Source: Phascolarctobacterium sp.
GTDB lineage: Bacteria > Bacillota > Negativicutes > Acidaminococcales > Acidaminococcaceae
NCBI GenBank assembly: GCA_022718015.1
Contig: JAIHZV010000057.1
Span: 1 to 6,968 of the forward strand
Length of the DNA: 6,968 bases
Direction: 5' to 3'
This document shows, one piece after another, positions 5,153 through 6,968 of this stretch (within the stretch, counting starts at the first letter, position 1; each line of letters begins with the position of its first letter). The notes below the pieces were generated by a model. It searched no databases. It was not told where the DNA came from and saw only the letters and a program-made list of their open reading frames with translations. Both the position numbers and the translations under genes were made by a program.

Positions 5153-6968
5153 ATGAAAAAACCAGTTTTATTAATGATTCTGGACGGTTGGGGCATTGCG
5201 CCGAGCAGCAGCACGAACGCTGCGGCTATGGCGAAAACACCTAATCTGGACAGCTTTTTTGCCAAATATCCGCATACAACGCTGGAGGCAAGCGGCAAGT
5301 CTGTTGGTCTGCCTGCAGGACAGATTGGCAACTCTGAGGTCGGACATTTGAATATCGGTGCCGGACGTATTATTTATCAGAGTCTGACGCGCATTGACAA
5401 GGCGATTGAGGATGGAGACTTATATAAAAATGATGTGCTCAGCAGGGTAATGGACGAAACGAAGCAGGCCGGCAAGGCGCTGCATCTTCTGGGCCTGTTA
5501 TCAGACGGCGGCGTACACAGCCACATTGAGCATCTTCTGGCACTTCTCTGCATGGCGAAGGTGAAGGGCCTGACGAAGGTTTATGTACATGCCTTCCTCG
5601 ATGGCCGTGACGTTGGTCCGAAAACAGCGCTGGAATATATTCAGCAGCTGGAGGAGGGGATGGCGCAGATTGGCGTAGGCAAAATTGCTACCGTCAGCGG
5701 ACGCTATTATGCTATGGACCGCGACAAACGCTGGGAGCGTGTAGAGCGTGCTTATAAGGCTCTTGTTCTTGGCGATGGTGCGCGTGCTGCGAGCGCAGCT
5801 GAGGGCGTAGAGGCCTCCTATGCGCAGGATGTAACCGACGAGTTCGTTGAGCCGTTTGTTATTGATGGCGTGAACGGGCAGATTACTGCCGGCGACGGCG
5901 TAATCTTCTTCAACTTCCGTCCTGACAGGGCGCGTGAAATCACACGTGCGCTCCACGATGCAGACTTCCCCTATTTTGCTCGTCCGGAAAGCGCTCGTCC
6001 TGTAAACTATGTATGTATGACACAATATGATGCGACGATTGACGCACCTGTTGCTTTTCCGCCTGAGGAAATCAACGATACGCTTGGTCAGGTGCTGGCA
6101 GAAAACGGTCTGCACCAGCTGCGTATTGCGGAAACAGAAAAATATGCTCACGTAACCTTCTTCTTCAATGGAGGCGTGGAAACCCCCAACCCGAACGAGG
6201 AGCGTATTCTGATTCCGTCGCCGAAGGTTGCAACCTATGACCTGCAGCCGGAGATGAGCGCTGAGGAAGTAACGCAGGCGCTTTTGGCAGAGCTGGATAA
6301 GGATAAGTTTGAAGCGATTATCCTCAACTTTGCTAACCCCGATATGGTTGGTCATACAGGCGTGCTGGAGGCAGCGATTGCTGCGGAGAAAAAGAGAATT
6401 CTGGAAGCCAGCGGTACGGTGCTGACCTATGATGGCGGTGTATTCAAATTCCCTCTGGCATCCTATACCAGAATATCCGACGATTACGGCAACCGTATCC
6501 ACCCGACCTTAGGAATCGAGCAGTTCCATAACGGTGTGGATTTCGCGGCACCGAAGGGAACGGCAATCTATGCAGCCTATGACGGGCAGGTGGTGGCAGC
6601 CACATACAGTAACACCATGGGAAATTACGTAATGATCGATCATGGCGGCGGACTGTATACCATATACATGCATGCATCGGCATTGTATGTCTCTAAGGAT
6701 GATATTGTGGTCCGCGGGGAGACCATAGCAGCGGTAGGCTCCACAGGCTCCGTCAACTTCCTGATCATTGGATTCTGTATGGGAGTGTGCAACGGATTTG
6801 CAATTCCTTTAGCACACAAATTCGGCGCAGGAGACTATAAGGGCATGCGTGGATTTATGATGAATGCCATTTACCTCTCTGCGATTTTTGCAGTGGTAAT
6901 GACGATCGTGACGGTCATCTTCTGTATGCCGATCCTGGAGCTGATGCGCACGCCGGAAAATATTATTG
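5153..6968 (+). CDS. gpmI: Cofactor-independent phosphoglycerate mutase, cut at about residue 409 and continued as a chimeric frame
   Basis: GpmI interconverts 3- and 2-phosphoglycerate using two Mn ions and a phosphoserine, in the cytoplasm. Residues 1-409 (5153-6379) match the family: ILDGWG with metal ligand D11, the catalytic S61 in GQIGNSEVGH, HAFLDGRDVGPKTA, SGRYYAMDRDKRWER, FFNFRPDRARE, LIPSPKVATYDLQPEMSA, and NFANPDMVGHTG with metal ligands D397 and H401. Normal enzymes have about 510 residues. After GVLEAAI the expected continuation, including the TADHGNAD metal motif, is absent, and the frame runs on into unrelated M23 and MATE sequence to the window end without a stop. As written the mutase could not form its full metal site. 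The start has only a weak site (AAAGAAG at 5138-5144). Position after pgk-tpi fits the glycolytic operon. The gpmI identity is certain, and the 3' part is probably artefact. Confidence 0.9.
   Translation, partial: MKKPVLLMILDGWGIAPSSSTNAAAMAKTPNLDSFFAKYPHTTLEASGKSVGLPAGQIGNSEVGHLNIGAGRIIYQSLTRIDKAIEDGDLYKNDVLSRVMDETKQAGKALHLLGLLSDGGVHSHIEHLLALLCMAKVKGLTKVYVHAFLDGRDVGPKTALEYIQQLEEGMAQIGVGKIATVSGRYYAMDRDKRWERVERAYKALVLGDGARAASAAEGVEASYAQDVTDEFVEPFVIDGVNGQITAGDGVIFFNFRPDRAREITRALHDADFPYFARPESARPVNYVCMTQYDATIDAPVAFPPEEINDTLGQVLAENGLHQLRIAETEKYAHVTFFFNGGVETPNPNEERILIPSPKVATYDLQPEMSAEEVTQALLAELDKDKFEAIILNFANPDMVGHTGVLEAAIAAEKKRILEASGTVLTYDGGVFKFPLASYTRISDDYGNRIHPTLGIEQFHNGVDFAAPKGTAIYAAYDGQVVAATYSNTMGNYVMIDHGGGLYTIYMHASALYVSKDDIVVRGETIAAVGSTGSVNFLIIGFCMGVCNGFAIPLAHKFGAGDYKGMRGFMMNAIYLSAIFAVVMTIVTVIFCMPILELMRTPENII
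6380..6751 (+). other. Fragment of an M23 (LytM-type) peptidase fused in frame to gpmI
   Basis: About 124 residues of the same open frame resemble the zinc endopeptidase domain that cleaves peptidoglycan cross-bridges. Landmarks are DDYGNRIHPTLG, the ligand pair H459 and D463 in FHNGVDFAAP, AIYAAYDGQVV, GNYVMIDHGGG, YTIYMHAS with H507, and the final GETIAAVGSTGS. Upstream AAEKKRILEASG looks like the end of the coiled coil that often precedes such domains. The domain stops just before the usual GNHLHF motif, so its last zinc ligand is missing. It has no signal peptide of its own here. Codon choice changes too, with GGA and ATA more frequent than in gpmI. It most likely comes from a different gene and perhaps a different genome. 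Confidence 0.85.
6731..6968 (+). other. Internal fragment of a MATE-family multidrug/sodium antiporter
   Basis: Roughly 72 residues after the VGSTGS motif have the look of transmembrane segments 2 and 3 of a MATE exporter: NFLIIGFCMGVCNGFAIP, then the cytoplasmic loop AHKFGAGDYKGMRGF, then a second hydrophobic segment from NAIYLSAIFAVV to VIFCMPILELMRTP. The frame is still open at the window end. The N-terminus and first membrane helix of such a protein are missing, because the frame instead arrives from the M23 domain. MATE proteins would not normally carry a peptidase at this point. I take this as the second join of a chimeric sequence. Confidence 0.75.

Noticed and set aside
5153..6968. 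A new three-domain protein: mutase, peptidase and transporter
   Set aside because: All three parts are truncated at the joins, the mutase and peptidase lose metal ligands, the compartments are incompatible (cytoplasm, cell wall, membrane), and the second join sits on a likely shared motif. A chimeric sequence is far simpler.

Overview
The window looks like part of a chromosome from a low-GC-lineage Gram-positive bacterium (Bacillota). The supporting signs are a CggR-type central glycolytic regulator directly upstream of gapA, strong AAGGAGG ribosome binding sites, a consensus TATAAT promoter and a type I (short) QueF. The protein style could fit Negativicutes, but that is an impression and not something the sequence proves.

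Layout, all on the + strand: (1) 2-190, the C-terminal tail of a membrane protein, one base into queF; (2) queF (190-687), a queuosine-pathway nitrile reductase, closed by a clear intrinsic terminator; (3) a regulatory gap of about 270 bases (688-954) with several dyads, an extended -10 promoter, a hairpin at the expected 5' end of the transcript, and a tandem CggR-like operator; (4) cggR (955-1998); (5) an 81-base gap with two palindromes, one repeating ten bases of the operator; (6) gapA (2080-3084); (7) one 641-codon gene that fuses phosphoglycerate kinase to triosephosphate isomerase (3101-5026); (8) a 126-base gap holding a long composite hairpin (5043-5118); (9) gpmI, cofactor-independent phosphoglycerate mutase, from 5153.

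Together cggR-gapA-pgk/tpi-gpmI is the classic operon for the triose part of glycolysis, glyceraldehyde-3-phosphate to 2-phosphoglycerate, under a regulator that in the known family senses fructose-1,6-bisphosphate. Enolase would be expected next but is not reached.

The last ~590 bases do not belong to this picture. Near 6380 the gpmI frame turns, without a stop, into an M23 (LytM-type) peptidase domain. Near 6731-6751 it turns again, still in frame, into the inside of a MATE-family transporter. Both added pieces are truncated, and the second join falls on a short motif (VGSTGS) that both families plausibly share. I read this as a chimeric contig end, or much less likely a real rearrangement, and not as a new three-domain protein. 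The most interesting observations likely to be genuine biology are the PGK-TPI fusion, the composite hairpin before gpmI, and the repeated operator-like elements around cggR.
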